Under the pieces are notes generated by a model that was given only the letters and a program-made list of their open reading frames with translations, was not told the DNA's origin and made no database searches. Of a DNA stretch of 36,842 bases, positions 28,421 to 36,621 are shown piece after piece; position 1 is the stretch's first letter, and each line of letters starts with the position of its first letter. Source of the DNA: Pseudomonadota bacterium (GTDB lineage Bacteria; Pseudomonadota; Gammaproteobacteria; Steroidobacterales; Steroidobacteraceae); NCBI GenBank assembly GCA_947453225.1, contig CANGFV010000007.1:1-36842 (forward strand), read 5' to 3'. The translations under genes and the position numbers were made by a program.

Positions 28421-29773
28421 ATGCTTCACAGCGAACAGGACACCATCGCCGCGATTGCCACACCGCCGGGTCGCGGCGGTGTAGGCATCATTCGTATTTC
28501 TGGTAAAGGCGTTGCTGAGGTTGCCACGCAACTGATTGGTAAATTACCGGCCTCGCGCAAAGCCACGCTGGCCAGTTTTCAAGCCGCAGATGGTCGCTGC
28601 ATTGATCAAGGGCTGGTGCTGTATTTTCAAGCGCCAAATTCATTTACGGGTGAAGATGTACTAGAGCTGCAGGGCCATGGCGGTCCTGTGGTGCTCGATT
28701 TGTTATTGCAACGCGTGGTGCAATTAGGTGCTCGATTAGCGGCGCCGGGTGAATTTAGTAAACGCGCCTTCTTAAATGACAAGCTCGACTTGGTTGAAGC
28801 TGAAGCCATTGCTGATTTGATTGCCGCTGATTCAGAACATGCTGCACGAGCTGCATTGCGCTCTCTACAAGGCGAATTTTCCAGCGCACTGCATGAACTG
28901 ACCGAAGCGGTAATCACGACGCGCTTGCATGTGGAAGCGGCGATTGATTTTCCCGATGAAGATTTAGACTTGATGCAAGATCAGTTATTGCAGCAGCGCA
29001 TGACACATAGCCAAGCATTGATTGATCGTATTCAGCAGCGCGCACAACAAGGCAGTTTGTTGCGTGAAGGCATGACTGTCGTGATTGCTGGTAAACCGAA
29101 TGCCGGCAAGTCGAGTTTGTTGAATCGTTTAGCGGGCTATGAAGCGGCGATTGTTACCGATATTCCGGGCACTACTCGCGATGTCTTGCGTGAACGAATT
29201 CATCTAGAGGGCATGCCACTACATGTGATTGATACCGCCGGTTTACGCGATACTCATGATCCGGTCGAAGCAGAAGGCGTGCGCCGTGCGCATGCTGAAA
29301 TTTTGAAAGCTGATCGCTTGTTATATGTGGTAGATGCGCGTCACTACGATGTTCAGCAGTTACAGCACGAATTACACCAACTCCCTTCAACCATTCCGGT
29401 GACGGTAGTGATTAATAAAGTTGATCTACTTCAAGCTGCGAAGTTGCCTCTTATCGAAGGGTTAACTCACATACAGATTTCGGCAGTGACGGGTGAAGGG
29501 TTAGATGAGTTAAGCAAACACTTACAGCAGTGCATGGGCTATAACAGCAGCGAGTCGGGTGGATTCTTAGCACGGCGTCGGCATCTAGAGGCATTGCAAC
29601 GTGCCAAGCTGCATCTAAATCAAGCACAAGAAAAATTACTTATTCGCCAAGCAGGGGAGCTGTGCGCGGAGGAACTACGATTAGCACAACAGGCCTTAAG
29701 CGAAATTACCGGCGAATTTACTTCCGATGATTTACTCGGCCGAATCTTTTCGACGTTCTGTATTGGGAAGTAG
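28421..29773 (+). CDS. mnmE: tRNA uridine-5-carboxymethylaminomethyl modification GTPase MnmE
   Basis: Potassium-dependent GTPase that with MnmG modifies the wobble uridine of several tRNAs (also called TrmE). 450 residues. The N-terminal tetrahydrofolate-binding domain starts [22 protein letters not shown] and includes [18 protein letters not shown] and [14 protein letters not shown]. The G domain has Walker A GKPNAGKS (224-231), [15 protein letters not shown] and NKVD. The C-terminal FCIGK carries the functional Cys of the family. Its partner mnmG, often next to mnmE, is absent; the next gene is convergent, and the two stop codons directly abut (29773/29774). Confidence 0.97.
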   Translation: MLHSEQDTIAAIATPPGRGGVGIIRISGKGVAEVATQLIGKLPASRKATLASFQAADGRCIDQGLVLYFQAPNSFTGEDVLELQGHGGPVVLDLLLQRVVQLGARLAAPGEFSKRAFLNDKLDLVEAEAIADLIAADSEHAARAALRSLQGEFSSALHELTEAVITTRLHVEAAIDFPDEDLDLMQDQLLQQRMTHSQALIDRIQQRAQQGSLLREGMTVVIAGKPNAGKSSLLNRLAGYEAAIVTDIPGTTRDVLRERIHLEGMPLHVIDTAGLRDTHDPVEAEGVRRAHAEILKADRLLYVVDARHYDVQQLQHELHQLPSTIPVTVVINKVDLLQAAKLPLIEGLTHIQISAVTGEGLDELSKHLQQCMGYNSSESGGFLARRRHLEALQRAKLHLNQAQEKLLIRQAGELCAEELRLAQQALSEITGEFTSDDLLGRIFSTFCIGK

Positions 29774-30826
29774 TTAATTCGGTTGGTTACGACTACGCAG
29801 CGGCGGCCGACACTCGTTAGGGATGAACTGATAGTTTTCTGAATAGCGCTTAGTTTTAGTAATTACAAACGGCTGTTTTAGATACACCGGATCAGCGGCC
29901 ACCAGTTGAATCGAAAGCATCGCGCCTGATTTAGGATCATCTACGCGTCGATAGGTTTCGAGCACGGTAGTCTGATCGCTCAGTTGATCGCCATGCGGAT
30001 TAATCCAGTTCGCTAATAAATTATTCGATTCAATAATCAGTGCATCTCCGTCATAGCGCGCAATGGAGCTGCCAAGATTGGTTTTCACTTTTGATACTGC
30101 TTTGCTGGGTGCAAAGTAAATCTCTCGTCGTCCACCATATTCTTCGTATTCAATTAATACATGATCGGCAAACTGTGTAATGCGAATGGCATGTGGCGTA
30201 AAGCCTGCCTGACGCACCAGTCCAGGCGGATCGCAAAATATTTGTGGATCATTGGCAATTTTCGCTGTGGCTTGCAGCGCCTTACCTGCATCGTTGTAAC
30301 TCACACTTGGTGGGCGTGAATGATCGGCTTCTGTCCATGCACCGGTTAGATTAGGACGCCCATCACTGAGCTTAAACGGTAACGCTTGCGCAGGTGTGCG
30401 TGATGCTGTCGCGGTTGGGCGAAGGCCGTCTGATTTGGCTTCAGTCAGCACACGAATGACACTGCCATCTTTCGGATCTAGTAACTCCACTTTAGTTAAC
30501 GTCAGCATCGGTGAGCCATCGCGTGTGCCATCACCACCAATACGAATCAAATCCCCTTTCTTTAGCGTCTCTCGCGTCCAACCCAATCGGCCATACGATG
30601 AAGCAGCAAGCCCTTCACTCATCCAGCGAGTGGTTGAGCCATCCGCATTGGTCGCTTCAAGATACACACTGACATGCGGGTTATAAAAATGAAATTCAGT
30701 GACCACGCCGGTAACTTGCGCTGCCTTGCCGGGTTGAAACGTGCCTTGAAAAGAATGATGTGCCTGCGCCCCACTTAACGGGACACAACATAGAAGCCAT
30801 AGTGCGCGTCTTATAGTGAAGGTCAC
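29774..30826 (-). CDS. Exported two-domain protein, DUF6152-like N-terminus (paralogue of 4755-5852)
   Basis: 350 residues starting at a GTG (30826) with AGGA six nt upstream. The signal peptide ends GAQA and HHSFQGTF follows, so the mature protein should begin with His-His, as in its paralogue. The N-terminal domain shows TGVVTEFHFYNPHVSVYLE, the DUF6152 pattern. The C-terminal domain (IFCDPP through PNECRP) aligns by eye with that of 4755-5852, each with one Cys near either end, but it lacks the Ala/Pro-rich linker and instead has PFKLSDGRPNLTGAW. Function is unknown, and a periplasmic location is inferred. Divergent from the FG-GAP gene and convergent with mnmE without a visible terminator. 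Confidence 0.8.
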   Translation of the reverse strand: MTFTIRRALWLLCCVPLSGAQAHHSFQGTFQPGKAAQVTGVVTEFHFYNPHVSVYLEATNADGSTTRWMSEGLAASSYGRLGWTRETLKKGDLIRIGGDGTRDGSPMLTLTKVELLDPKDGSVIRVLTEAKSDGLRPTATASRTPAQALPFKLSDGRPNLTGAWTEADHSRPPSVSYNDAGKALQATAKIANDPQIFCDPPGLVRQAGFTPHAIRITQFADHVLIEYEEYGGRREIYFAPSKAVSKVKTNLGSSIARYDGDALIIESNNLLANWINPHGDQLSDQTTVLETYRRVDDPKSGAMLSIQLVAADPVYLKQPFVITKTKRYSENYQFIPNECRPPLRSRNQPN

Positions 30827-30851
30827 GATGAGTCCTAAAATAGAATAGGTA

Positions 30852-30857
30852 ATTATA
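30852..30857 (-). promoter_or_regulatory. Candidate -10 element for the DUF6152-type gene at 29774-30826
   Basis: The minus strand has a perfect TATAAT 26 nt before the GTG start. No good -35 lies 16-18 bp upstream, so the assignment is tentative. Confidence 0.35.
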
Positions 30858-30874
30858 AGTATGTGGTCAGGAAG

Positions 30875-30902
30875 TTGACATCAACTAGGATGGGAGCATA
30901 CA
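30875..30902 (+). promoter_or_regulatory. Candidate promoter for the FG-GAP gene
   Basis: A perfect TTGACA (30875-30880) is followed, after 16 bp, by CATACA (3/6). It lies about 105 bp upstream of the FG-GAP start. The -10 is poor. Confidence 0.3.
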
Positions 30903-31005
30903 GCAGACAAATCCGTAGGCGAATCAAGATATGTCATGACCAGCCACAGGACAGAAGAACACGCCCTTAAGGGGCGGCCATCAAATGAGTTATTGGGGAA
31001 TGAAT

Positions 31006-32484
31006 ATGCGTTGTCACGTCAGTCGTTTGAACCTGCTACTACTCAGTGTGTGTTCAGCATTAACCACCGGCCAACTACACGCACAAACTGCCGCTACAAC
31101 CACCGATGCCATGGCCGCTTCAGCTTCAGGTATGGGCAGTGCTGCAGGACAAAATACTGGGCCTGCGACAGTCTGTCCCGGTGCCATCAGTGCTACGCGT
31201 GCATACACGGAAATATTCAAAGCCGAATTCACCACGCTTAAAGGCCAGCAAGACAATGGCAACTTTGGAGAATCGGTGGGCTTAGCCGATGTAGATGGTG
31301 ATGGTTATCTTGATTTGGTGGTGGGCGCCACTGGCCAAGAAGCAGTCTCAATTTATAGCGGCTCAAAAACCGGTATTGCTGCCACGCCCAGCACGGTAGT
31401 GAAGGGTGATAAAGAAAAAAGTGAATTTGGTCGCTCGATGACTGTCGGTGATATTAACGGCGACGGTTATGCCGATGTCATTGTGGGTGCGCATAGTTAC
31501 GATGATGGCTTAGGTTCACATCAAGGCAAGTTGTTTGTGTTTTTAGGCAGTGCCAAAGGGGTCAGTGAAAAAGCCGCACAATCCATTGCAGGTGAACACA
31601 AGGGTGATGAATATGCGCGCACCTTTGCTGTGGCCGATATGGATGGCGATGGCATTAATGATTTATTAACCGGCGCTTCCGGCTATAACGGCGAACAAAC
31701 TTATCAAGGCAAGGTGTATGTCTATCGCGGCACCAAGTCCGGCCTAGACGCTAAACCGTGGTTCAGTGCGGTAGGCGAACACAGTGATGATGAATTTGCG
31801 CGTGCGGTTACCGCTGCCGACCTTAATCACGATGGCCATATGGATTTAATTGTTGGCCAACCCGGCTTAACCGGCGGTGGCCGTCAAGCTGGCGTGACGA
31901 TTCCCGGCACCATGTATGTGTTTTATGGCAGCAGCAAAGGTTTATCGCCCACCGCCAGTTTCAAAGCAGCAGGGGAAATGATCAAAGGTCATTTAGGCGA
32001 AGGCTTATCCGCTGTGGGCGATGTCAATCACGACGGCTTTGATGATGTGGCCATCGGCGCGCGCGATTTTTCCTGTGGCGAAGGCGCGCCCGGCAAGTTG
32101 TATGTGTATTTAGGTAGCGCCAAAGGCGTAGCTACGGATCGAGTCTGGGCCTTGCCCGGCAAAGGTGGCGCAGGCATCGGCCGTACCATCGCACCGGCAG
32201 GTGATTTGGATGCCGATGGTTATGCTGATTTTATTTCCGCCGCACCGATGGGCACCGCCGAACGCGGTGCTGGGGTGTATGTTCTATTTGGTGGTCAATC
32301 CACTTGGAGTAAAGATCCAGTGGTGATCACCACCGAGGAGGGCAGCGCCGGTATTGGCTTTGGGGTATTTGCCGCCGGCGACATCAATCAGGATGGCGCG
32401 CTCGATATGGCCATTGGCGCGCCGATTGGCGGTGGCGCCAAGCAGGGCTGGGTGCGGGTTTATTACGGGAAGCGCGCGAAATGA
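31006..32484 (+). CDS. Exported FG-GAP repeat (integrin-alpha-like beta-propeller) protein
   Basis: 492 residues from the ATG at 31006 (MRCHVSRLNLLLLSVCSAL), with GGGGA about six nt upstream and a normal signal peptide ending at LHA. In-frame ATGs at 30985 and 31000 are alternatives. Seven FG-GAP repeats are visible, each with a calcium-loop motif: DVDGDGYLD, DINGDGYAD, DMDGDGIND, DLNHDGHMD, DVNHDGFDD, DLDADGYAD and DINQDGALD. Each is followed by a VGA/IGA turn and a YVFLG-like strand. Seven repeats fit one seven-bladed propeller. Such proteins are extracellular or periplasmic and often bind ligands or partners; the ligand here is unknown. It is divergent from the DUF6152-type gene. Confidence 0.9.
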   Translation: MRCHVSRLNLLLLSVCSALTTGQLHAQTAATTTDAMAASASGMGSAAGQNTGPATVCPGAISATRAYTEIFKAEFTTLKGQQDNGNFGESVGLADVDGDGYLDLVVGATGQEAVSIYSGSKTGIAATPSTVVKGDKEKSEFGRSMTVGDINGDGYADVIVGAHSYDDGLGSHQGKLFVFLGSAKGVSEKAAQSIAGEHKGDEYARTFAVADMDGDGINDLLTGASGYNGEQTYQGKVYVYRGTKSGLDAKPWFSAVGEHSDDEFARAVTAADLNHDGHMDLIVGQPGLTGGGRQAGVTIPGTMYVFYGSSKGLSPTASFKAAGEMIKGHLGEGLSAVGDVNHDGFDDVAIGARDFSCGEGAPGKLYVYLGSAKGVATDRVWALPGKGGAGIGRTIAPAGDLDADGYADFISAAPMGTAERGAGVYVLFGGQSTWSKDPVVITTEEGSAGIGFGVFAAGDINQDGALDMAIGAPIGGGAKQGWVRVYYGKRAK

Positions 32485-32493
32485 AGAAAAAAT

Positions 32494-32535
32494 GTGACGC
32501 AGTTCTCAGAATAGGACATAACACCGCTGCGTTAC
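32494..32535 (+). repeat. Hairpin downstream of the FG-GAP gene
   Basis: Nine-bp arms GTGACGCAG / CTGCGTTAC with one G-U pair and a 24-nt loop begin 10 nt after the FG-GAP stop. No T tract follows, so it may be a weak terminator or an mRNA 3' structure. Confidence 0.35.
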
Positions 32536-32563
32536 TAACATTTCTTGACAGAGTGGTCATAAT
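32535..32563 (+). promoter_or_regulatory. Candidate promoter for the first PAS-GGDEF-EAL gene
   Basis: CTAACA (32535-32540, 4/6) and CATAAT (32558-32563, 5/6) are spaced 17 bp. The predicted leader is about 100 nt. A TTGACA at 32545 has no partner at a useful spacing. Confidence 0.35.
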
Positions 32564-32670
32564 GAGGAACTTAGCGGCTGGCGAGGCACTCTAATTCCAG
32601 CTGATTTTCACCTAATTAAAGCTACATGGAGACAAAGCTCGGCAGCGTAAAGCGCCTGGGCTGGTGAACT

Positions 32671-33258
32671 TTGAAAAATAAATTCTCAAAGATACGCCTA
32701 CAACTGTTGTTCGGCCTAGCTGTTGTAGGTACTTGCTTCCTAGTAGACATCACTACGATGTGGCTGATTCCTATTCACGATCAAACTTCAACCTACATTG
32801 AAGCTTTATCTACGGCCGTTCTTGTTTATGTTGTGCTTTGGTTGCTAGCCATGAGGCCCATGAACCAAGTAAGAGAGCGTTTATTGGACGCAGAAGAGGC
32901 GCTGGAAAGTACTCGGGACGGATATTGGGTGCTTGACCGATTCGGCAACTTTATTCATGCCAACGATGCTTATTGCCGAATGACGGGCTACAGCAAGGAG
33001 CAGTTGCTAAAAATGAAGGTGTCAGAAATCGAGCGGCGATTGAAACAAAGTCGAATTATCGAACAAATACAAAAGACCATAGAGAGAGGCGGTGAAACCT
33101 TTGAAACCCAACATCGTCGCATAGATGGAACGTGGATAGATTTGGAAGTAACGATCACCCCCGTAGAAAAAAACATGTGGTTGCGTTTTTGCGTGACATT
33201 ACCGAGCGTAAGCGAGCAGAGAAGAAAATACAGGAACTGGCGTTCACAGATAATCTAA
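32671..33258 (+). CDS. 5' part of a frameshifted PAS-GGDEF-EAL gene (membrane and PAS region)
   Basis: Zero-frame product of 195 residues. It starts at TTG (32671), supported by the GGTG-N4-TTG element shared with the downstream paralogue. It has two membrane helices (about 10-32 and 44-61) and a PAS domain (about 75-165: GYWVLDRFGNFIHANDAYCRMTGYSK, in pieces). Homology with the protein at 34721-36610 runs up to residue 168 (TITPVEK) and then stops abruptly at an A7 run. The last 28 residues (from NMWLRF) are out of frame and end at a TAA. A -1 slip at 33168-33174 would join it to the GGDEF-EAL frame and give about 623 residues, matching the paralogue's 629. Alone it would be a membrane PAS protein without output. 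Confidence 0.7.
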   Translation: MKNKFSKIRLQLLFGLAVVGTCFLVDITTMWLIPIHDQTSTYIEALSTAVLVYVVLWLLAMRPMNQVRERLLDAEEALESTRDGYWVLDRFGNFIHANDAYCRMTGYSKEQLLKMKVSEIERRLKQSRIIEQIQKTIERGGETFETQHRRIDGTWIDLEVTITPVEKNMWLRFCVTLPSVSEQRRKYRNWRSQII

Positions 33259-34541
33259 CGGGATTATTCAATCGTAACTATCTAGAAAAATTAGTTGCTG
33301 ACATTGAGCCTGATAACCAACATCACCTAGCAGTTGTAGTCATTGATGTAGATAACTTTAAATTAATTAATGACACACAGGGTCACTTAGAGGGTGACAG
33401 ACTGTTATGCAAGATAAGCAAAGACATTGAACGCTTTGCTTCCGCGCAAATAGTGGCATTTCGTCTGGGGGGTGATGAGTTTGCATTAGTCATCAATGGT
33501 CTGCCTGCCGACATACAACAAGCCGAAGCTGAAACATTGCAGCTGGCTGAATCAATTAGAAAATCGATAGAAAGCGTTGTGGTAACCAGCGATATTCAAT
33601 TTCAAATCTCTGCCAGCATAGGTATCGCAATTAATTTGACCACAGAGACCAGCTATGAGGGGCTGCTGAAGAAAGCGGATATTGCCCTATATGAAGCTAA
33701 AGAATCGGGACGGAACCGATGTTTTCTCTTTAGAAGTCATATGCAACAAAAGTTAGAGCGCCAGGTAAAACTAGAGACGGGCCTGCATTCAGCGCTAGCA
33801 CACAATGAATTGATGCCTTACTTGCAACCACAATTTGATAAGTCACTAAGATTGACAGGGGCTGAATTGCTATTGCGCTGGCAACATCCAGAATATGGAA
33901 TTGTTTCACCAGCAGAGTTCATCCCGATTGCTGAAGAAACGAGAAGTATCATTGCAATTGAATTATGGGTGATTGAATATGCGTGCCAGTTATTAAATGC
34001 ATGGCACAGCACCCCCGAGACCCAACAATTACAGCTGGCTATAAATATCAGCGTGGTACATTTTGAACAAACAGGCTTTATCGAAAGCTTGGAGTCGATC
34101 CTAAGTAACTATGTATTTGATAGGAAGCTACTTAAGCTAGAACTAACCGAAACCGTGGCGTTGGTGAATCCAGAAAAAGCCATTGCTCGCATGCATTTGC
34201 TTAAAGAGAAGGGCCTCGGGATTTCAATGGATGATTTTGGTATTGGCCATGCCTCACTGAATTATTTGCGAGATCTGCCCATTGATCAGCTCAAAATAGA
34301 TAAGAGCTTTATCGATAGGTTAACTAGCGATACTAAAGTGAAAGATGTGGTGAATTGCATTATTACTCTAGCAAAGGCATTAGGTATGCAGATCATTGCT
34401 GAAGGCGTAGAGACGCAAGAGCAGAAAACCATATTAGAAAGTCTGGGTTGTGACCTATATCAAGGGTACTTGTTCAGTCCGGCGGTACCTTTGATTGAAT
34501 TTCAACGGTTTATTCAAGAGAACTCCGCCGTCAAACACTAA
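33132..34541 (+). CDS. 3' part of the frameshifted gene: GGDEF and EAL domains
   Basis: The -1 frame continues the paralogue's sequence from CAT at 33174 (HVVAFLRDITERKRAEKKI). Residues before that, from a GTG at 33132, are out-of-frame PAS coding and probably not used. The GGDEF domain is intact (FRLGGDEFALVI), with no RxxD inhibitory site just before it. The EAL domain starts AELLLRW (ELL instead of EAL). It keeps the other expected catalytic positions: the Asn of AINIS, the Glu of LELTET, DDFG, the Lys of LKID, the Glu of AEGVET and the Gln of YQGYLFSP. One loop position differs from the usual AEETG (AEETR). An intact 456-codon frame with all key residues argues against an old pseudogene. 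Confidence 0.75.
   Translation: MDRFGSNDHPRRKKHVVAFLRDITERKRAEKKIQELAFTDNLTGLFNRNYLEKLVADIEPDNQHHLAVVVIDVDNFKLINDTQGHLEGDRLLCKISKDIERFASAQIVAFRLGGDEFALVINGLPADIQQAEAETLQLAESIRKSIESVVVTSDIQFQISASIGIAINLTTETSYEGLLKKADIALYEAKESGRNRCFLFRSHMQQKLERQVKLETGLHSALAHNELMPYLQPQFDKSLRLTGAELLLRWQHPEYGIVSPAEFIPIAEETRSIIAIELWVIEYACQLLNAWHSTPETQQLQLAINISVVHFEQTGFIESLESILSNYVFDRKLLKLELTETVALVNPEKAIARMHLLKEKGLGISMDDFGIGHASLNYLRDLPIDQLKIDKSFIDRLTSDTKVKDVVNCIITLAKALGMQIIAEGVETQEQKTILESLGCDLYQGYLFSPAVPLIEFQRFIQENSAVKH
33168..33174 (+). other. A AAA AAC heptamer at the frame junction (candidate -1 frameshift site)
   Basis: A run of seven A at 33167-33173 ends in C. In the zero frame it reads GAA AAA AAC, so the heptamer A AAA AAC is in the exact X XXY YYZ register for simultaneous slippage. 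After a -1 slip the next codon is CAT, and the protein continues VEKKHVVAF with no gap against the paralogue's VDQKHVVAF. The best downstream hairpin I see (33189-33194 with 33206-33211) is weak and rather far. The nearest Shine-Dalgarno-like GGAAG is about 20 nt upstream. A one-base loss from A8 would look identical. Confidence 0.55.
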
Positions 34542-34614
34542 AACCCCAAAATAAACAAAGTAGTCAGGATTATTTGTGCATGTCACTACGGATATGCCAA
34601 GATTACCTTTAGCG

Positions 34615-34646
34615 AAGGCTGGCAAGGAAATCCTTCCAGCCTTTTT
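34615..34646 (+). terminator. Rho-independent terminator between the two PAS-GGDEF-EAL genes
   Basis: Arms AAGGCTGG (34615-34622) and CCAGCCTT (34636-34643) form an 8-bp stem that can be extended inward by AGGA/TCCT. A run of five T ends at 34646. It lies about 75 nt after the first gene's stop, so the second gene likely has its own promoter. Confidence 0.9.
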
Positions 34647-34652
34647 AGTTTT

Positions 34653-34681
34653 TTGCAAAACCAATACGTACTTTGTAAAAA
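34653..34681 (+). promoter_or_regulatory. Candidate promoter of the second PAS-GGDEF-EAL gene
   Basis: TTGCAA (34653-34658, 4/6) and TAAAAA (34676-34681, 4/6) are spaced 17 bp and lie directly after the terminator. A start near 34688 would give a leader of about 33 nt. Confidence 0.3.
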
Positions 34682-34720
34682 GCCAACTGGGTTCACTGGG
34701 CACTGAAATAGTGGTGCGGT

Positions 34721-36610
34721 TTGAAGCAAAAATTTTCCAAAACTAGCCTGCAGATTAGATTTGCCATGTTGGTGTTACTCACCGTATTTATTGGCGATCG
34801 ACTCTCAATGGAGTTGCTGCCTACCGGCGACAACGACTTTCGTGAAACCATAGGCTCATTGCTTACCGCTGGCATTGTTTATTTAGTACTGTGGCTTTTA
34901 GGCATGAAGCCGCTGAATACATTGAGAGAACGGCTACTCGATGCCGAACAGGCGCTGAACAGCACTAAGGAAGGCTACTGGGTGCTAGATGAGTTGGGCA
35001 ACTTTATTCATGTGAATGACGCTTATTGCGAAATGATGGGCTACAGCAAAGCGCAATTACTGACCATGAAAATTTCTGATCTTGAGCGTCGTGCCAAACA
35101 AGAACGCATTCAGCAACAGATTCAGCGCATCATTAGTCGGGGCAATGAACAATTTGAAACGCAGCATCGTCATGCTAACGGTGTATGGATCGATTTAGAA
35201 GTTACAGTTACTGCGGTAGATCAAAAACATGTGGTGGCGTTCTTACGTGATATTACGCAACGTAAGCTGGCCGAGAAAAAAATTCGAGAACTGGCCTTCA
35301 CCGATAATCTGACAGGGCTTTCTAATCGCAACTACTTTGAAAAATTTATTTCTGAGGCGCAACCAGACTCCCGATATAACTCAGCAGTGATCCTTATTGA
35401 TTTAGATAACTTCAAAATGATCAATGATACGCGAGGACATTTCGAGGGCGATAAGCTGCTGCACAAAGTCGCCACGTTGATTGATAAATTTGTCTCTGCT
35501 CAGATTTCGGTATTCCGCTTGGGTGGAGACGAGTTTGCGATGACCGTCACTGGGTTGCCGGAGAATACGCAACAAGCGGAAGAGCATATATTTCTGCTAG
35601 CCGAAAACATCAGACAGTCAATCGAGACGGTTGTCGTGGCGGGCGAAATTCAATTTGCAGTTTCCGCCAGCATCGGTATTGCTATTGGACCGGCAACAAA
35701 GGCGGGTTATGAAAACATTCTTAAGAAAGCAGATATTGCTTTATATCAAGCTAAAGAAGAGGGACGTAATCGATGCTTGATCTTCAAAGCAAAAATGCAA
35801 CAACAGCTGGAGCGGCAAGTTAGGCTTGAAGCTGATTTACGCGTAGCGCTGAATAACAATCAACTGATTCCCTATTTGCAGCCGCAGTTTGATAACAACC
35901 AGAAAATGATTGGCGCAGAGCTGTTGTTGCGCTGGCAACATCCGCAACACGGTTTTATCTCACCGGTAGAGTTCATTCCTATTGCTGAAGAAACAGGGTT
36001 GATAGTTTCTATTGGTCATTGGGTGATTGAATACGCCTGTCAGTTATTAACTAATTGGCAGGACAATGCGAACACTAATCAATTACAGCTGGCTATCAAT
36101 ATCAGCGTGATTCAGTTTGAACATCCGTGCTTTGTCGACAGTCTGGAGTTAATCCTGAGTCACTACAGCTTTGATCGAAAGTTGCTCAAGCTTGAATTGA
36201 CTGAAACCGTAGCTTTAGTAAATCCAGAAAAAGTGGTTGCGCGCATGAAGGCCTTGAAGGCATCTGGGTTAAGTATTTCTTTGGATGATTTTGGTACTGG
36301 CCATGCCTCGCTTAATTATTTGCGCGAATTGCCTATTGATCAGCTAAAGATTGATAGAAGCTTTGTGATCAAAATGACCAAAGGACCCAAGGATAAAGGC
36401 GTGGTGAATTGCATTATTTCGCTAGGTAGAGAATTGGGCATGCAGGTGATTGCTGAAGGCGTGGAAACGCAGGAGCAAAAAACCATGCTTGAAGATCTGG
36501 GCTGTTATTTATATCAAGGATACTTATATAGTCCTGCGGTGCCGTTGCTTGAGTTTCAACGCTTAATCGAACAGGACAGTTCGCATATACAGCAGACCGC
36601 GTCTGTGTGA
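34721..36610 (+). CDS. Membrane PAS-GGDEF-EAL cyclic-di-GMP signalling protein
   Basis: 629 residues starting at TTG (34721), preceded by GGTG-N4 as in the upstream paralogue. Two membrane helices (about 12-32 and 44-61) are followed by PAS (about 75-180), GGDEF (about 190-355, motif G268-F272) and EAL (about 372-615). The GGDEF half suggests diguanylate cyclase activity, with no RxxD inhibitory site before the motif. The phosphodiesterase half has E400-L401-L402 in place of EAL but keeps NIS (460-462), LELTET (491-496), DDFGTGHASL (522-531), LKID (542-545), AEGVET (578-583) and YQGYLYSP. It is thus a potential bifunctional enzyme; which activity dominates cannot be told. It is a tandem paralogue of 32671-34541. 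Confidence 0.92.
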   Translation: MKQKFSKTSLQIRFAMLVLLTVFIGDRLSMELLPTGDNDFRETIGSLLTAGIVYLVLWLLGMKPLNTLRERLLDAEQALNSTKEGYWVLDELGNFIHVNDAYCEMMGYSKAQLLTMKISDLERRAKQERIQQQIQRIISRGNEQFETQHRHANGVWIDLEVTVTAVDQKHVVAFLRDITQRKLAEKKIRELAFTDNLTGLSNRNYFEKFISEAQPDSRYNSAVILIDLDNFKMINDTRGHFEGDKLLHKVATLIDKFVSAQISVFRLGGDEFAMTVTGLPENTQQAEEHIFLLAENIRQSIETVVVAGEIQFAVSASIGIAIGPATKAGYENILKKADIALYQAKEEGRNRCLIFKAKMQQQLERQVRLEADLRVALNNNQLIPYLQPQFDNNQKMIGAELLLRWQHPQHGFISPVEFIPIAEETGLIVSIGHWVIEYACQLLTNWQDNANTNQLQLAINISVIQFEHPCFVDSLELILSHYSFDRKLLKLELTETVALVNPEKVVARMKALKASGLSISLDDFGTGHASLNYLRELPIDQLKIDRSFVIKMTKGPKDKGVVNCIISLGRELGMQVIAEGVETQEQKTMLEDLGCYLYQGYLYSPAVPLLEFQRLIEQDSSHIQQTASV

Positions 36611-36621
36611 ATCCATAAGTA

